A stretch of DNA of 64,000 nt from Diadophis punctatus similis (GCA_023053685.1 JALIGW010000016.1:1359001-1423000), one strand, 5' to 3'. Shown: positions 47,328 to 60,647, counted from the first letter of the stretch. Translations and numbers: made by a program. The notes: generated by a model not told the origin, from the sequence alone.

Positions 47328-47607
47328 TGTTGGATTGTGGGCAAGAATCACAGGAGACAGACTTCATAACAGCTCTTTTACTCAGCTCACTCAAGTAACC
47401 AGCAACTTGCAGTCTGACAGCTAGCCCTTTTATAGGGAGCTGTCAGACACAACAACCAATAGCATATGAGCATTCAAACACATGACCAGTGTGGCAACAA
47501 CAGTTCAGGTAGAGTTCAACTATAAACATAATGACTAACAGTTCAGTCAGAGGTCGTCTAGTCAAAACAGGTTTAGGATTCAGTTAGAGGTCAGTCAGAA
47601 CACAACA
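47328..47607 (-). mobile_element. Solo LTR of a retroelement
   Basis: The 280-bp unit starts TGTTGGATTG and ends GAACACAACA. A perfect 5-bp target duplication GGAGT flanks it (47323-47327 and 47608-47612). On the minus strand there is an ATTGG (inverted CCAAT) box near 47460, then TATAAAAGGG (about 47427-47436). An AGTAAA polyadenylation-like signal follows further downstream (about 47382). It is unrelated in sequence to the LTR at 35212. No internal region is present. Confidence 0.8.
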
Positions 47608-47612
47608 GGAGT

Positions 47613-48225
47613 AGCTGTTGATTCAGATGTCAGCTGCTTATAGATGATTCAAACATAACTTTATCACATTTCTATACTGCCCACCTAAGTCTCATGATGG
47701 ACTATAATACGTTATTCTATGTAGGGCTGCTCTTGAGGCCTTAATTGATAGAAAATAAAACCACATGCTTTATAAGAAGTGTGAAATGCTACAATTAGAC
47801 AATGCTTTTGTTCCATTGGTTGCCAATTTGCTTCTTTGTGCAAACAAGTGGTTTGATTATTATTGGAAAAGGTCATGATGCAAGTATTTTCAGTTAGGAC
47901 TCCCTTCCTTTGGAACAGCCTCTGACATGAGATTATTCCCATCCCACAAAACTTTTGGAAAGCTTTTCACTGAGAATTTGAGGACTGAAGGGTTGCATGC
48001 TTAATTATAAGAATATTTTTCCTGAGTTAAAAGAGAACGGTGCTCAAAGAAACATGGACATTTTTAATAGTTAGGGATATTTTGTTAGTTGCTAAGGGGG
48101 AGGCAAGTATTTTTTGTTTATTGATATTGTATTAGACTATATCGTGTCCTTTTACAGCAGCTCATTCTAGGGCAGCTGTTAGGGCAGCTCATTCACCTTT
48201 GGTCCCCACCTGTCACTCAGCTCTC
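47613..48225. other. Intergenic sequence, nothing recognised
   Basis: No supported feature. Confidence 0.4.
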
Positions 48226-48696
48226 ACCTGTGGCTCCTAGCAGCTGTAGCATGTGCAGCGGCCACACCCCGGGCAACAGCTTCGACAAGCTGGCCAAACC
48301 AGGTTGAGAGTAGCCATTGGGTCATTGACCTTCGGTGAGATAGGGACTTGTCTATCCCGAGCATGTGAAGTCAGATTCCGATGGACTGAGCGGATGAAAT
48401 CTACTAGAATACGACAACGGTCATGAAGGTGGTCTCTGCAAGAGATGTGGTACGCTAAGAGCATGGCAAAACACGAAAGACGTCCTGGTCAACCACTGCG
48501 CCCAGCCCATCTCCAACTGTCTCGACTCTTGTCCTGCTACTGGAGCAAGATGGAATCTTGGAAGAGAGAGTGAGGCTGACTATGCGCACCTCTCCCTCAC
48601 TTTAATCCAATTCACGCGCAAGTCTTGACATCCCCCCCCCCAATTTGATAGATGTCAAGGTCCTCTTCGAACCTGATGGACGAACATCATCATTAG
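48226..48696 (+). mobile_element. Unnamed dispersed repeat with ATC tail
   Basis: A GC-richer block than its surroundings, ending GATGTCAAGGTCCTCTTCGA and then GACGAACATCATCAT. Its last 65 bp match the inverse of 3894-3958. A trinucleotide tail and dispersed copies suggest a retroposon, possibly RTE-like, but no coding motif was recognised. Confidence 0.55.
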
Positions 48697-50744
48697 ACTA
48701 TATAAGTTAGTTAGAATCATTTGCCTGCAGTAGCACAGTAATAGGTTTCAGTAACAATCTGCAGCAGCACAGGTTTCCGTAACAAATTCATCAGTACATC
48801 TACATGGATATCATATATTAATATATTTTCAAAGATATTACTACTGGGCCAGATCAAAGATCAAATTCAGTGTTGGATTTACAACCAACTAGTTTTGGGG
48901 AAGCCAACAAGGTAAGCATTAAGACAATAGGACTTCCCAATTCTGTATCTAAACTATGAATATTCAATTGCATATAGTCTCTAAAACTGGGATTCTGTTT
49001 CATTGTTATGACTCAAAGATCTGATATTTCTTCTAAAATTTGCAAAGTCCTCCTTTATCTCATTTGTGATTCTGGTCCTAATTAATGAATTTGATAATAA
49101 AGAAATGTATGATTTTTTAAAAAAACTGCTTCAACTCCTGCCAATCAATTTAATTAGTGATCCTTATTGTAATTCTAAGAGTTATCTTGTTTCTTCAAAG
49201 GGCTGGGAATTTGGAAGCTACAATGTGGAAACACAACTCCAAACCATCTGTAGAAGTTCAGATCAGGGATACTACAGATGTATTTTATTTTGAGATTGGA
49301 GATCCAGAACTGTATACTGTATAGTATTTCTGGATGTACCACACTGTGGACTTCACTAATGGGTTTACAATCCTTTATACTTATTTTTCCCTGCTGTTAA
49401 ATACAATGCTTGACAACTAGGAATGTACAATTTTAGCCATTTGCCTTTCAATCCACCATTCCCAACCCCAACCCCATTGCTTCTTCAGGCAATGATATAT
49501 GGAGTTCAAATCATTCTTCATTACCACTTGAAATATAGACTGACCGGTTTGTGTCAGACTTGTTTACCTGTTGGGTTCAGCAGCTAACCTTGGGACAGTC
49601 AAATATATTCTCATGCTTATCTTCCGCATTAGGACACTGTATCCTGTGGATAAAAACAGAAACTGGAGAACCTTGAACTTAATCTGAGATCCTTGAAGAA
49701 AGGGCAGAATTTTGAAAATGCCATAAACAAATTTGCTATTTTGCATAGTGTTTTTCTTAATACTTTACAAAATTTCATTTATTTTTATTTCAAAATCCAA
49801 TTCTAAAAACGCTTACTGATAAATAAGCCTGAATAAATTTAACTCAAGAGTTACTAACTTCAGTTCAATTTATCTTCAGCTGAATGAATATAGGATTCCA
49901 ATCATAAATAGTTCAGAAAGTTATATTGGGCCAGAAAACAGCAGTATAGGGGAGCTATTTGCAATATCTTTTCTGATGCTCTTTTATAACATTTTCTTTT
50001 ATTTCTTTAGTGTTTTCTCCTAAGCTTTCTACTTTGAAACTAATTCTGAAATATATTTTCTCTGCAGCTTTTTTATTTGGCTGTTGTTACTGGAGCAATC
50101 GACAAACTCATGAAAGAGACAGCTTAAATATTTGCCAAGCACAGTGATTAAAGGAATATGGGTATAATGTTTCCCCTCCCCCCCACTTTTTTAAAAGATT
50201 ACACTTCAAGCCCATTTATAATCATAACCACCCAGCAATTAGCAAGTAAAATACTTGCCTGTCATAGTTTTTATGAATGTGCTCAGTTAAATCTGTGAAT
50301 AGTATTAATGAGTGCAGTTCCCTATATTCTGAACGTTAAAGCCTGAAGAGTATATCCAGTTTTAATTTAAATATTAAACAGAATGGTTTAATGAGTTTGG
50401 AGAGGTCATGCAATTTCTAGCACAAATACTTTGTTAAATTTTAATACTTTTTATAGTTGTTTCTGGTCATAATCAGTGCTTCATTTATCATCCTTGTAAT
50501 ATAATAAAATGTATGGTTCAATTTATTTGAAGCGGGATCTGGGAAGGGTGGATCTATAAAATCAAGATACTGACCATGAACCTGCAGTTGAAGCCCTGTC
50601 TCTTTTTAATGTGCATCATCACAGACTAAAACGGTGCAGGGCTTTAATCATATATTTTCAGCCACCCTCTGGTTAAGTACCAATGTTGGGTAATTTGGAA
50701 CCCACCGCCCTCCAGAAGAGATGGGCAATAATTGTCAGGTTCAA
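48697..50744. other. AT-rich intergenic sequence, nothing recognised
   Basis: No supported feature. Confidence 0.4.
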
Positions 50745-52423
50745 AGTTGTCAAGCTCAAAGATGACACAATGAGATCCAATTAAGCAACAGGGAGAAAGC
50801 AGAGCTACTTAACTCATTTTTTGCATCTGTCTTTACACAAAGGGAAAAAACAGTCCAACCTATCAAAAACAGCACCACAAAAAACATATTAGGAACACAA
50901 GTTAAAATAGGGAAGAAAATGGTAAGTGAGCACCTGTCTACCCTAGATGAGTTCAAATCACCAGGACTGGATGGATTACACCCCAAGGTTCTGAAGGAAC
51001 CGGCAGATGAGATCTCAGAACAACTGAACTATATCTTTCAAAGATTCTGGAGCACCGGGGAACTGCCAGAGGACTGGAAAAGAGCTGATGTAGTTCCCAT
51101 CTTCAAAAAAGGAAAAAAATAGATCCAGGAAACTACAGACCTATCAGCCTGACCTCAATACCAGGGAAGATTCTGGAAAAGATAATCAAGTAACGAATCA
51201 GCGAACACCTAGAAACAAACAAAATAATAACCAAAAGCCAACATGGGTTTGTTATAAACAGATCATGCCAGACTAATCTTATTGCATTCTTTGACAGAGT
51301 GACAAAATTAGTAGACCAGAGGAATGCTGTTGATATAATTTACTTTACTAGAAAAAGTAGAAAAATGTGGGTTAGACAGCAACACCACCAGATGGATTCG
51401 AAACTGGCTGACCAACCGCACTCAACGTGTAGTGCTCAATGGAACTGCATCTACATGGAGGGAAGTATGCAGTGGAGTACCCCAAGGCTCTGTTTTAGGC
51501 CCAGTACTCCTCAACATCTTCATCAATGACTTGGACGAGGGGATAGATGGGGAATTCATCAAATTTGCAGATGACACCAAACTGGCAGGAATAGCCAACA
51601 CTCCAGAAGATAGGCTCAAAATACAGAAGGATCTTGACAGACTTGAACATTGGGCGCTATCTAACAAAATGAAATTCAATGGTGAAAAAAGTAAGGTTCT
51701 ATATTTAGGCAAGAAAAACAAAATGCACAGGTACAGTATATGTGGTACCTTGCTCAACAATAGTAACTGTGAGAGAAATCTAGGAGTCCTAATGGGCAAC
51801 CATTTAAATATGAGCCAGTAGTGTGCAGCAGCTGCCAAAAAAGCCAACACAGTTCTAGGCTGCATAAACAGAGGGATAGAATCAAGATCACCTGAAATGT
51901 TAATACCACTTTATAATGCTTTGGTAAGGCCACACTTGGAATACTGCATTCAGTTTTGGTCGCCACAATGTAAACAGGATGTTTTGACTCTAGAAAGAGT
52001 GCAGAGAAGAGCAACAAAGATGATTAGGGGACTGGAGGCTAAAACATATGAAGAACGGTTGCAGGAAGTGGGTATGTCTAGTTTAATGAAAACAAGGACT
52101 AGGATTTAATAGCAGGGTTTAATATCTCAGGGGTTGCCACAAAAAAGAGGGAGTCAGGCTGTTCTCCAAAGCACCTGAGGGTAGAACAAGAAGCAATGGG
52201 TGGAAACTAATCAAGAAGAAAAGCAACTTAGAATTAAGGAGAAATTTCCTGACAGTTAGAACAATTAATCAGTGGAATAAGTTGGCTCCAGAAGTTGTGA
52301 ATGCTCCAACACTGGAAGTTTTTAAGAAGATGTTGGATAACCATTTGTCTGAAGCGGTGTAGGGTTTCCTGCCTAAGCAGGGGGTTGGACTAGAAGACCT
52401 CCAAGGTCCCTTCCAACTCTGTT
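50745..52423 (+). mobile_element. CR1-type LINE, 1.7-kb copy with reverse transcriptase
   Basis: Plus-strand pieces appear in order. HLSTLDEFKSPGLDGLHPKV and EDWKRADVVPIFKKGKK (50919-51122) come first. VCSGVPQGSVLGPVLLNIFI and FADDTKLAGI (51432-51821) contain the catalytic FADD box intact. HLEYCIQFWSP and ERVQRRATKMIRGLEAKTYE (51897-52109) follow, and then the 3' UTR GGGGGTTGGACTAGAAGACC. Frames are interrupted near 51122, 51400, 51822 and 52110. The endonuclease domain is missing. It is the longest LINE copy in the window. Confidence 0.92.
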
Positions 52424-52512
52424 ATTCTATATTCTATTCTATTCTATTCTATTCTATTCTATTCTATTCTATTCTATTCTATTCTATTCTATTCTATTCT
52501 ATTCTATTCTAT
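52424..52512 (+). repeat. (ATTCT)n microsatellite at the CR1 3' end
   Basis: About 17 pentamers continue directly from the CR1 terminal repeat (CTCTGTTATTCTATATTCT), in the phase of the LINE's own last bases. Confidence 0.95.
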
Positions 52513-53301
52513 GTAAAGTTCTTTATTTGCTTATACCTAATATAATGTTATTAAATTAAAGCTACAACCTACTAGACATGCCCTGGGAGATTCTAGGGTG
52601 TGGCTACCCTGAACCTTATCCTCCCTCCCCACCTAGTTCGGACTGTGCAGTCTCTTGTTTTGGGCTCCTCATTGGAATGTGCTGTCTCCTCCCTGGGAAG
52701 CTGCAGTGCTATTGTAGACATACCCACCCACCCCTCTTCAGTTCCATTTTCCATTACAATAGTTTACTGCTTCATTTGGGATTCTAAGGAGGTGAGAAGG
52801 GCCCAACTACAAATGTCTGCCAGGAGGGCATGGCATTCAGAAGTCTGATGAACATTAATCTAAATCAAATAACTAGCATTAAAATAATTACATCTTGTAA
52901 CATGGATTGATTTTCCTTTTCCACCTACAAAATAAATATATTTTTCTGAATTATATTTAATTTAAATTACAATATAACAGTTAAGCTTGTATCATCTAGT
53001 TGACCTCAACTGAATTTGCAATATGTAATCAGGATCACATTAAATGTATACCACACTTTACCTGCTACCTTCACAATGTTTTTTAATGCCTTTTCTATCT
53101 CCATCAAAAGAATCTATAGATCATTTCCAAGAGATTGCAAAGTAAGGATGGTATATGTAGCACCTGAAATTGCTTCTTTCTCTCCTCATGTAAGAGGCTC
53201 ACCCATGACCATGAGAGAGGGAGAGGGAGAGGGAGAGGGAGAGGGAGAGAGAGAGAATGAATTTCTCCTGTGCAAAAAATTACTGTAGAAAGAGTGGAGA
53301 G
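52513..53301. other. Intergenic sequence with a (GAGAGG)n run
   Basis: A GAGAGGGAGAGG hexamer run lies at about 53213-53255; nothing else supported. Confidence 0.5.
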
Positions 53302-53556
53302 CAGAGGTGGGTTTCAGCAGGATCTGACTAGTTCTAGAGAACTGGTAGCGGAAATTTTGAGTAGTTCGGAGAACCGGTAAATACCACCTCTGACTGGCCC
53401 TGCCCCCATCTATTCTCTGCCTCCCGAGTCCCAGCTGATTGGGAGGAAATGGAGATTTTACAGTATCCTTCCCCTGCCACGCCCACCAAGCCACGCCATG
53501 CCCACCAAGCCACACCCACAGAACTGATAGTAAAAAAATTTTGAAACCCACCACTG
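53302..53556. mobile_element. hAT-type non-autonomous element
   Basis: The ends are CAGAGGTGGGTTTCAGCAGG and GAAACCCACCACTG, with a perfect 8-bp target duplication GTGGAGAG (53294-53301 and 53557-53564). The interior matches the copy at 13089-13396, minus one roughly 50-bp GGAGGAAATGG...TTTGCAG segment. Confidence 0.9.
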
Positions 53557-53564
53557 GTGGAGAG

Positions 53565-55175
53565 GTTGCCGTATCAATAGTTGGAACGGAGGGCTCATAT
53601 GTATAGCTTCATACTGTACATCATCTCCTAGATTGCAGGCTTATCTGGAATTTGTCATCTAATATTTCACAAGCAAATTTGCAAAAAGCTGAGGTAGTAT
53701 CTTCACTTACTTGTGGTTAAACATTATAAAGCTAAGTATCTGATATTTAAAACAAGAGTTATTCCTGCAGTAATTAAGTTTATTGGAGTAGAGTTGAATC
53801 TTTCATTAAGTTAAAAAAGCTACACTATGCATTGTTCAGTGGCCTGTAACTGGATTTATAATACATTTAGGGAATATTTGGCTGTTATGAAGGTGCATCC
53901 TAGTTTGCCTACACATCATAGTGCATAAAAATAATGTGTACATTTTAGGTATGCAGACTTTCATGGAATGAGGATTCTATGGATTGGCTGTCTAGAATTA
54001 ACAGCCAAATCACTTCATAAATATCACATGTTAGGGAACACAACTAACAATGAAACTTTGGTGAGAGTTGATTTGAATATTTGAGACCTTGGTTCATTGC
54101 TTCAAACACTAATTAGGGTTGCTTCAATGAACATTTGTATTTATTTATTTTAATTTATTTTACAAATGCATTTTTCCCCTCAGTATATTCTGACAGATTT
54201 AAATTTCTACAGCACTTAATTGGGCTACCCAGAGAGAATAATCTGAAATTATACTTTTATTTGCTTATATTTCTGTGCTAAATAGAATTACATAAGAACA
54301 CTTCACTGATTATGGCTGTAGCCTTCTAACTGTGGTTAAACTATAATGTCCATTTTGCTTCACATTGATAAACTTCATGTGTTCACAATATCATTTATCA
54401 TCAGACTAACTAGTGTGTTGGAGGTGATATGCATTGATAAAATGCTTATAGAAGTGAATCTGTCCAGCATCCAGATTACTAGACAAATGAAAAATTCTAA
54501 GATTGGACAAAGGAAATGTGTGAGGATAGCAACCTATACTAGGAAACGACCTAAAAGTTAGAAGTTAGAAGTTGACCAGTTACAAGTCAACCAAGAGGGG
54601 GAAATGTGACACAAAGGTTCAGCCCTATTAAGAAGGATCTTCATTCATAGAGTTCCAGAGCAGCCTTCAGAGCCTCCCTGTTGACAATGTGGATCTCTGG
54701 ATAAAAAATAGAAATCACAAGCCCAAGAAACTAAAAAAAGAGAATGCAGATTCTTGAAAGAGAAGATTCTTACTTCTGTCCAGAAAAGGACTCCATAGTT
54801 ATGGAAGACTCCATATTGACTTGTACTAAAATAGTGGTTCCTTCATCCTGACAGTCTACTTGGTGTGTGCTTGAAGCTGACAGTATTGATCAGAAAAATA
54901 TTCTCAACTCTTTTAAAACCCCTTGACAAATATCCCTTTTTATCATCTATTTGAGAACAAATGATGGGGCCAGACACATTCTTGAAGGCATAGCAAGGGG
55001 CTATGAAGCCCTGGATAGAAGAATGGAAGCATTGAAGGACTAGGTAGGATTGTCTTTCTGAATCTTTCTGAATTTCATAAAGTAGAAATATTGGAAGTGA
55101 ACAACTAGATGCCAAGATGTGGAGGAATACTGACAAGAGATGAGGCATACTTTACAATAACTGGGAAAAGTATAT
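53565..55175. other. AT-rich intergenic sequence, nothing recognised
   Basis: No supported feature; the 101-codon minus frame at 54843-55148 shows no recognisable motif. Confidence 0.4.
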
Positions 55176-55331
55176 AGCACTTAGCACTTAGACTTATATA
55201 CCGCTTCATAGTGCTTTACAGCCCTCTCTAAGCGGTTTACAGAGTTCAGCATATTGCCCCCAACAATCTGGGTCCTCATTTTACCCACCTCGGAAGGATG
55301 GAAGGCTGAGTCAACCTTGAGCCGGTGAGCT
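55176..55331 (-). mobile_element. Sauria-type SINE, 5' truncated
   Basis: On the minus strand it begins inside the B-box region (CACCGGCTCAAGGTTGACTC) and ends TATAAGTCTAAGTGCTAAGT. An A run and GAGA sequence adjoin the broken end. Confidence 0.88.
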
Positions 55332-55773
55332 CAAAAAAAAAAAAAGAGAGAGAAAGCTCTCTGCAATCTTGATCAAGTGGGCTTTAAATTGCATGCTGTG
55401 GTGAAGAGACCACAAAAAAGTGACACCAAGTACTGAAAAACTAGACTGGGAGTCATACATAGGATGTGAAGGCTACAAATATATAATCATGTAAATATAG
55501 AGAAGATATTAAATGATATGATTCAAGATTTGCAGTAAAATCTGCAGAAATGCATGGGATGGTTTTTTTTAAAGGAAGAACCATACATCTTGATTTAGAA
55601 AGAGAAATCTATTTTGATGTACGTTACTGAAACCTTGTGGAATGAAATTCATGTTTGAAATGCAAAGACTTATGGTTATAACTGATTAAAAAGGAATAGG
55701 TCATATATAAGGGGAGAAGTGGCATTATATGTAAAGGAAATGTACACTTGTCCAGAGATTGAGGAATCTCAAC
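55332..55773. other. Intergenic sequence, nothing recognised
   Basis: No supported feature. Confidence 0.4.
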
Positions 55774-55777
55774 ATAT

Positions 55778-55856
<79 letters not shown>

Positions 55857-55920
55857 TTCATTCATTCATTCATTCATTCATTCATTCATTCATTTTTTAT
55901 TTATTTTTTATTTATTTATT
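55774..55920 (-). repeat. Two-phase tetranucleotide microsatellite at a LINE end
   Basis: About 20 TTTA units (55774-55856), then about nine ATTC units (55857-55894), then TTTA-type units again next to the LINE end at 55921. The order indicates a base change captured and spread inside the array. Confidence 0.93.
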
Positions 55921-56085
55921 GTATTTGTATGCCGCCCAACTCCCAAGGGGACTCTGGGCGGCTAACAGAATATGCAAATACAAAAATGATAAAAAGCAGA
56001 TAAAAACAATTTAAACACTCAAACATATTCCCTCACATGGCCGGATCTCATCAATTGTGGTCCTGGGATCACAAGAGAGAGTGCA
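55921..56085 (-). mobile_element. LINE 3' end, clade uncertain
   Basis: TATGCCGCCCAACTCCCAAG and GACTCTGGGCGGCTAACA form the familiar squamate LINE terminus, read in reverse. Related short ends occur at 62000-62035 and, on the plus strand, at 32655. No coding sequence is included. Confidence 0.6.
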
Positions 56086-57960
56086 TATGCTTTTCTTTTT
56101 CTCGTTTCTTACAGTTATATTATTATGTTATAAGTTGTCTAATCAACTTATCAACAGATAACACATTCAGGAACCTGACTACAGAACTTTCAGAGGGGAA
56201 GGGGGCGTAATAAAAGGATAGGTTAATTCCCCAGCCATCTTTTGGGTAACTAAGACTGAAAATTCCCAGAAAGTCTATAGTGGTTTTCATTTACTACAAG
56301 ATTAAAGAGGAAGCGAATAGGCTCTCCTTGTTCTGATACTATCCAATAGCGAACAGCTGGTTAAAGAGATAAAAAGCTTGGGAAGAACCATGTCATTTTG
56401 CTTAGATTAAGTTATTATAGAAAGGGAATTTGGAACATAGACATAAATGCATACTAGATTTTAAGAGATCCTATTTCAACTATATCAGAGAAGTACTAAA
56501 TAGGAATTGATGGATAGAGATCCTCCATTCAAAACAAATGGAAGGCATGTGTGTTGGGAATATCAGAAAAGTTAGAGGAAGGAAATACAAATACAATCCA
56601 GTTAAAAGGCAGATACACAGAGAGTGTGCTTAGGAAACCATTGGGGGTGCATTGGAAACTTGACTGAACTAAGAGATGCACATAGGAAATGAAAGATGGT
56701 TAGAATTTCTGAAGAGATATATGAGCAAGACCTCCAGAAATATGGAATTGCTAAATACTAAAGAACAGAAGCCAGGGAAGCTAAAAGCAACAAAGCAAGG
56801 GGTTTATTTGGCTTTGACAGTAGTAAGAGAAAGAAACACAGTAAGCGTCTCTGCTTGGAGCAAGTTGCAGGATGGGGAATGCAGAGCTCTTCAACTTTTA
56901 CTATGCTTGGATCTTGTTTGAAAGTATATTCATCTGTTCAGAAAAAAAGTAACAATGAAGTATTAGTGTGGGTTAGAAGTGCTAGGAGGGAGCAATTTCT
57001 CTTATATATTTTCTGACCATGCATATTCCATTTGGCCAGTGTCTTCCATTTAAGAAAACTTGTGAATTTTGTGAACATCAATAGAACATTTTAAATTTAT
57101 AATGTGCCTATTAGTGCTCTATTTCATATCATGAGTTTTTCCAGGCAGTGATTACCTAATACCAGCATGTACTGAACCATATTGAATACTGCCTATCCTT
57201 TATACAAGTTTATTGAAATATTGTTTTCCCCAACTTAATCTGAGTAGATGTGTTCAATTTACCAATGACTGATTTGATCATATACCACTGTAACAATGGT
57301 ATGGTTTAGTGATTAGCATTGTGGCCTCCAACCTGTGGTTAGTCAATGACACTATGTAAAGATATAGCAAATATCTGTAAAAATATAGCAAATAATCTGT
57401 GATGCATTCCTAAATATAAGCAGGAGTTTGGCATTTCACCTATAACATTTCTGCTATTTTTTATAAATTAATTTAACTATTAACAATATAAACTATTAAG
57501 AAAATTAGTGATATGCTGTATGTGTGAGTAATTACGTATGCATTTTCTCATAGGAGAAATATCTCTTGAAGATATCACATCTCAGTTTATAATTATTTCT
57601 GTAGTATAAGAGTTTGCTTCAAACATCACCAGACGTGATACGGTATACTGTACAATAACAAGCATCCTCCATAATAACTTTTCACAGGCAGCATTTGTAA
57701 TTTTACAGTATGTACAGTATATGTACAATGTTACAATTGTAAGATCATGTATTGTGAAGCTTCTATAATGGGTGTTTTACTATACTGGGCCTAATTAAAA
57801 CCAGTCTGCCACAAGATGGAGGTCTCTCTGCTTCTCTTGCATGGAAGGTATTGTACCTTGGAGAAGAAAATGCAGGAGGGAATGGGAAGGCCCTTGTAAG
57901 TATAGTTTACTTGGCACTAGGGTGGAAATGCTTTGCCAATGATTTCTGGTTTTCTTCTTA
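56086..57960. other. Intergenic sequence, nothing recognised
   Basis: No supported feature. Confidence 0.4.
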
Positions 57961-58175
57961 GCAATAGCACTTAGACTTATATACTGCTTCATAGTGCTTT
58001 ACAGCCCTCTCTAAGCGGTTTACAGAGTTCAGCATATTGCCCCCAACAATCTGGGTCCTCATTTTACCGACCTCAGAAGGATGGAAGGCTGAATCAACCT
58101 TGAGCCGGTGAGATTTGAACAGCTGAACTGCTGAACTGCAGTGCTGCACTTTAACCACTGCACCACCTCGGCTCT
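57961..58175 (-). mobile_element. Sauria-type SINE, near full length
   Basis: On the minus strand it runs from GAGCCGAGGTGGTGCAGTGG through GTTCAAATCTCACCGGCTCA to GCAGTATATAAGTCTAAGTG and CTATTGC. It is the same subfamily as 19596, with matching interior. Confidence 0.9.
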
Positions 58176-58974
58176 TCTTCAAATCTCTAGTTTATCTAAA
58201 TACTAATGAAGTCTGATTCTGCTTAGTCTTGGAGGTAAGCTTATATTGTCAACTGCTGTGTAGGTGTTCCGTTTTCGAAGTTTAAAAGTTTGATAATATT
58301 CATGTTCTTTCAACAAATTGAAATATTGTAGTGATATAATAAGCTTCTTTGCTATTGCAAAAATTTTAAGGTATCTTAAGGCAAAAACTTCTGGTATGTG
58401 ATATTCATTGTTATCTCTATACTCCTCAGACTACCATATGAAAAGCGCAATTAATAGATTTTGCTGTGAACTAGTGAAAAGAATGAAAGCGCTGTGTTAA
58501 CATTCCTGTTCATATAGAAATATTGATGTTCAGTAATTGTTGAAAATAAATTGCCTTGTCACCAAATACTTTCCAAATGAGAAGTGTGAGTTTGAATTAT
58601 AAGTTAGTTTCATAGGAAACCTGTATCTAGGTCAGGTTATTTACATTGTCAAAAATTATCCATTTGAATCCCTGATTAGCAGTGGCAATTTCTCCCTGAT
58701 TTTTTTTAAAGCAGAAATGCAAAAGGAGCTTTTCCTACTCTGATGTTGTCCAGAATTACTATTATACCATTAATTATGAAAATGTAGCATAAAGCATAAA
58801 AGATTGTGAAATGTTGTGCATGTAAACCAAGCAATATATGGGTGAGTAGGCACTGCAACGGTAAATTAAGTCTTTCTAATATTTATAAACCATTATTAAA
58901 TGTACTTTTTAATAAAAAAACATTTGAGTCAAAGTTTGATAAAATAAGAAACAATTCATGAATTCTTTGCATAT
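58176..58974. other. Sequence just beyond the NBEA 3' UTR, nothing recognised
   Basis: No supported feature; the true end of the NBEA transcript could lie here if neither upstream signal is used. Confidence 0.4.
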
Positions 58975-60647
58975 TTTATTTTTCTTTTTTGATTTCCAAC
59001 TCACGCACATCTGGCATATTTTACATTTTTGCAATAAAACATGGTTACAATAGCTTAAGGAATTTATATAGCCAAAATATTTCACCATGATCTTGAGATG
59101 AAATGAACTTATCTTCCAGATGTTCAGTATTCTCCCAGTTCTAAGCTACAAACTCAAGATATTGCTTACAGACCAATGATGAATAACTTAATAATTACAT
59201 TGATTCCCCATGATTTCAGAATCTTATTAATACAAACAACAATGAAGAAGGTATTTAGTGCTAAAACTTACTAATACAAGGTGAGTAACAAATAAGAACC
59301 ACGTCAATAAATAATATGTTTCTGGTGCCAAAGTGCCAGTACAAAGAATCCATTATCTTGGTTTTTTTTTTTAATAAATGACTGTGAGTGAGTGTAAAGT
59401 CTGAGAAAATTACATTCCTGTTACATGCCTCATAGCCCTACCGACACAATATGTACATCTATGACAATACAGTCACCAAATATACAAAGAAGAAACATGA
59501 AGTAAAGTGTATATAACCCTGGGTATGTTACATGATTTGGAGAATGTGCAGAAAATTATTCTGATAGTAATTATTACAGTACTGTCAAATATGAGTACCT
59601 TCAATGTAAAATGTGTATTAAACATATGAGTTTTAAACATATTCAAAAGAATAACCCCAATGAAGCTAAGTTTGCTTTTAACCAAGCTTTATTTCCAAGG
59701 AATTTAAGAGAAAATCTTAGTTGCTCTCTCCCTGCAATGTATAGTATGCCAAATGTGATGAATCTAGAAGTCTAGCAATCTTGCTTTGGTGGGAATCATA
59801 AAGCGCTGCAGCATAGCATCTTAACCATGCTCCTGTATGTCTATCACATTATTAATTTTTAAGGGAAAATTATTTTTAAAAAATGCATAACTATGGCAAA
59901 CAATGGCTTCATATCCAAATGCTTCATGTAATGAGCAAAACTTCATTTAGAAGGGGTGGCTTTAGACTGAAACATGCAGACCATGTTTCAGTGGCAATGG
60001 CTCCATTGCAGCTTGCACCCCATTTCAATCTTTAAATACAAGCTGGGCCTTGGACAGCTTTCAGTTCAACTTGTAGATGTGGTTTCAAGACATCAGGCTT
60101 AAAGTACATGCAAGTTGTAACTCCACAATAAAATTAAGAAACAGTTTTTGTTTTTTATACAAGGCTTTACTTTTACAAAAGTATCCCTTTAAAGTTAAGA
60201 TGTGCATCTGATGTACAAAGTATCAAATGTAGGGTTTTTTTCCTTTTAATTGATCAGCTTGAAAAGAGGCTAGGAAATGGGAAATGGATGCTAGGGTCAT
60301 GGCCCAAACCATATAATAGCCAGACACAAGTTCCTCAGAATATTCAAAAGTCTCTTGTGATGTGTTCTTTTACCTTTTCTCAGTAAACAAAAGTATATGA
60401 AATAATTACCAAAACATCTATTAAGTCATTATAATTTACATGATACAAGCTCGCTTCTGCAGCAGCTGGTGTTCAGTTGTGAAAAAACACACAAAATAAA
60501 ATGGTTGCTGACTACAATGTACAGCTATTGCTGGGTGTAATGGAATGTACAACGGAGGTCAATGCAGATTTCTTTTTCCACCAGAGATACCTTTCAGTAG
60601 CACTTGTGCTCTCAGTGTAATCTTTGCTTTCAGTTCTTCACTCTGGT
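58975..60647 (-). other. NBEA: NBEA 3' UTR (extent inferred)
   Basis: This is the sequence immediately downstream of the NBEA stop. I see no transposon in these 1.67 kb, unlike the flanks, which is consistent with a conserved UTR. Two minus-strand AATAAA signals are candidate ends, at 59688-59693 (UTR about 0.95 kb) and 58975-58980 (UTR about 1.67 kb). TGTACA-type motifs occur several times, for example near 60518 and 60549. The actual cleavage site cannot be decided from sequence alone. Confidence 0.65.

Noticed and set aside
54843..55148. 101-codon minus-strand frame
   Set aside because: Chance length for the region, no recognisable domain and no repeat homology visible.
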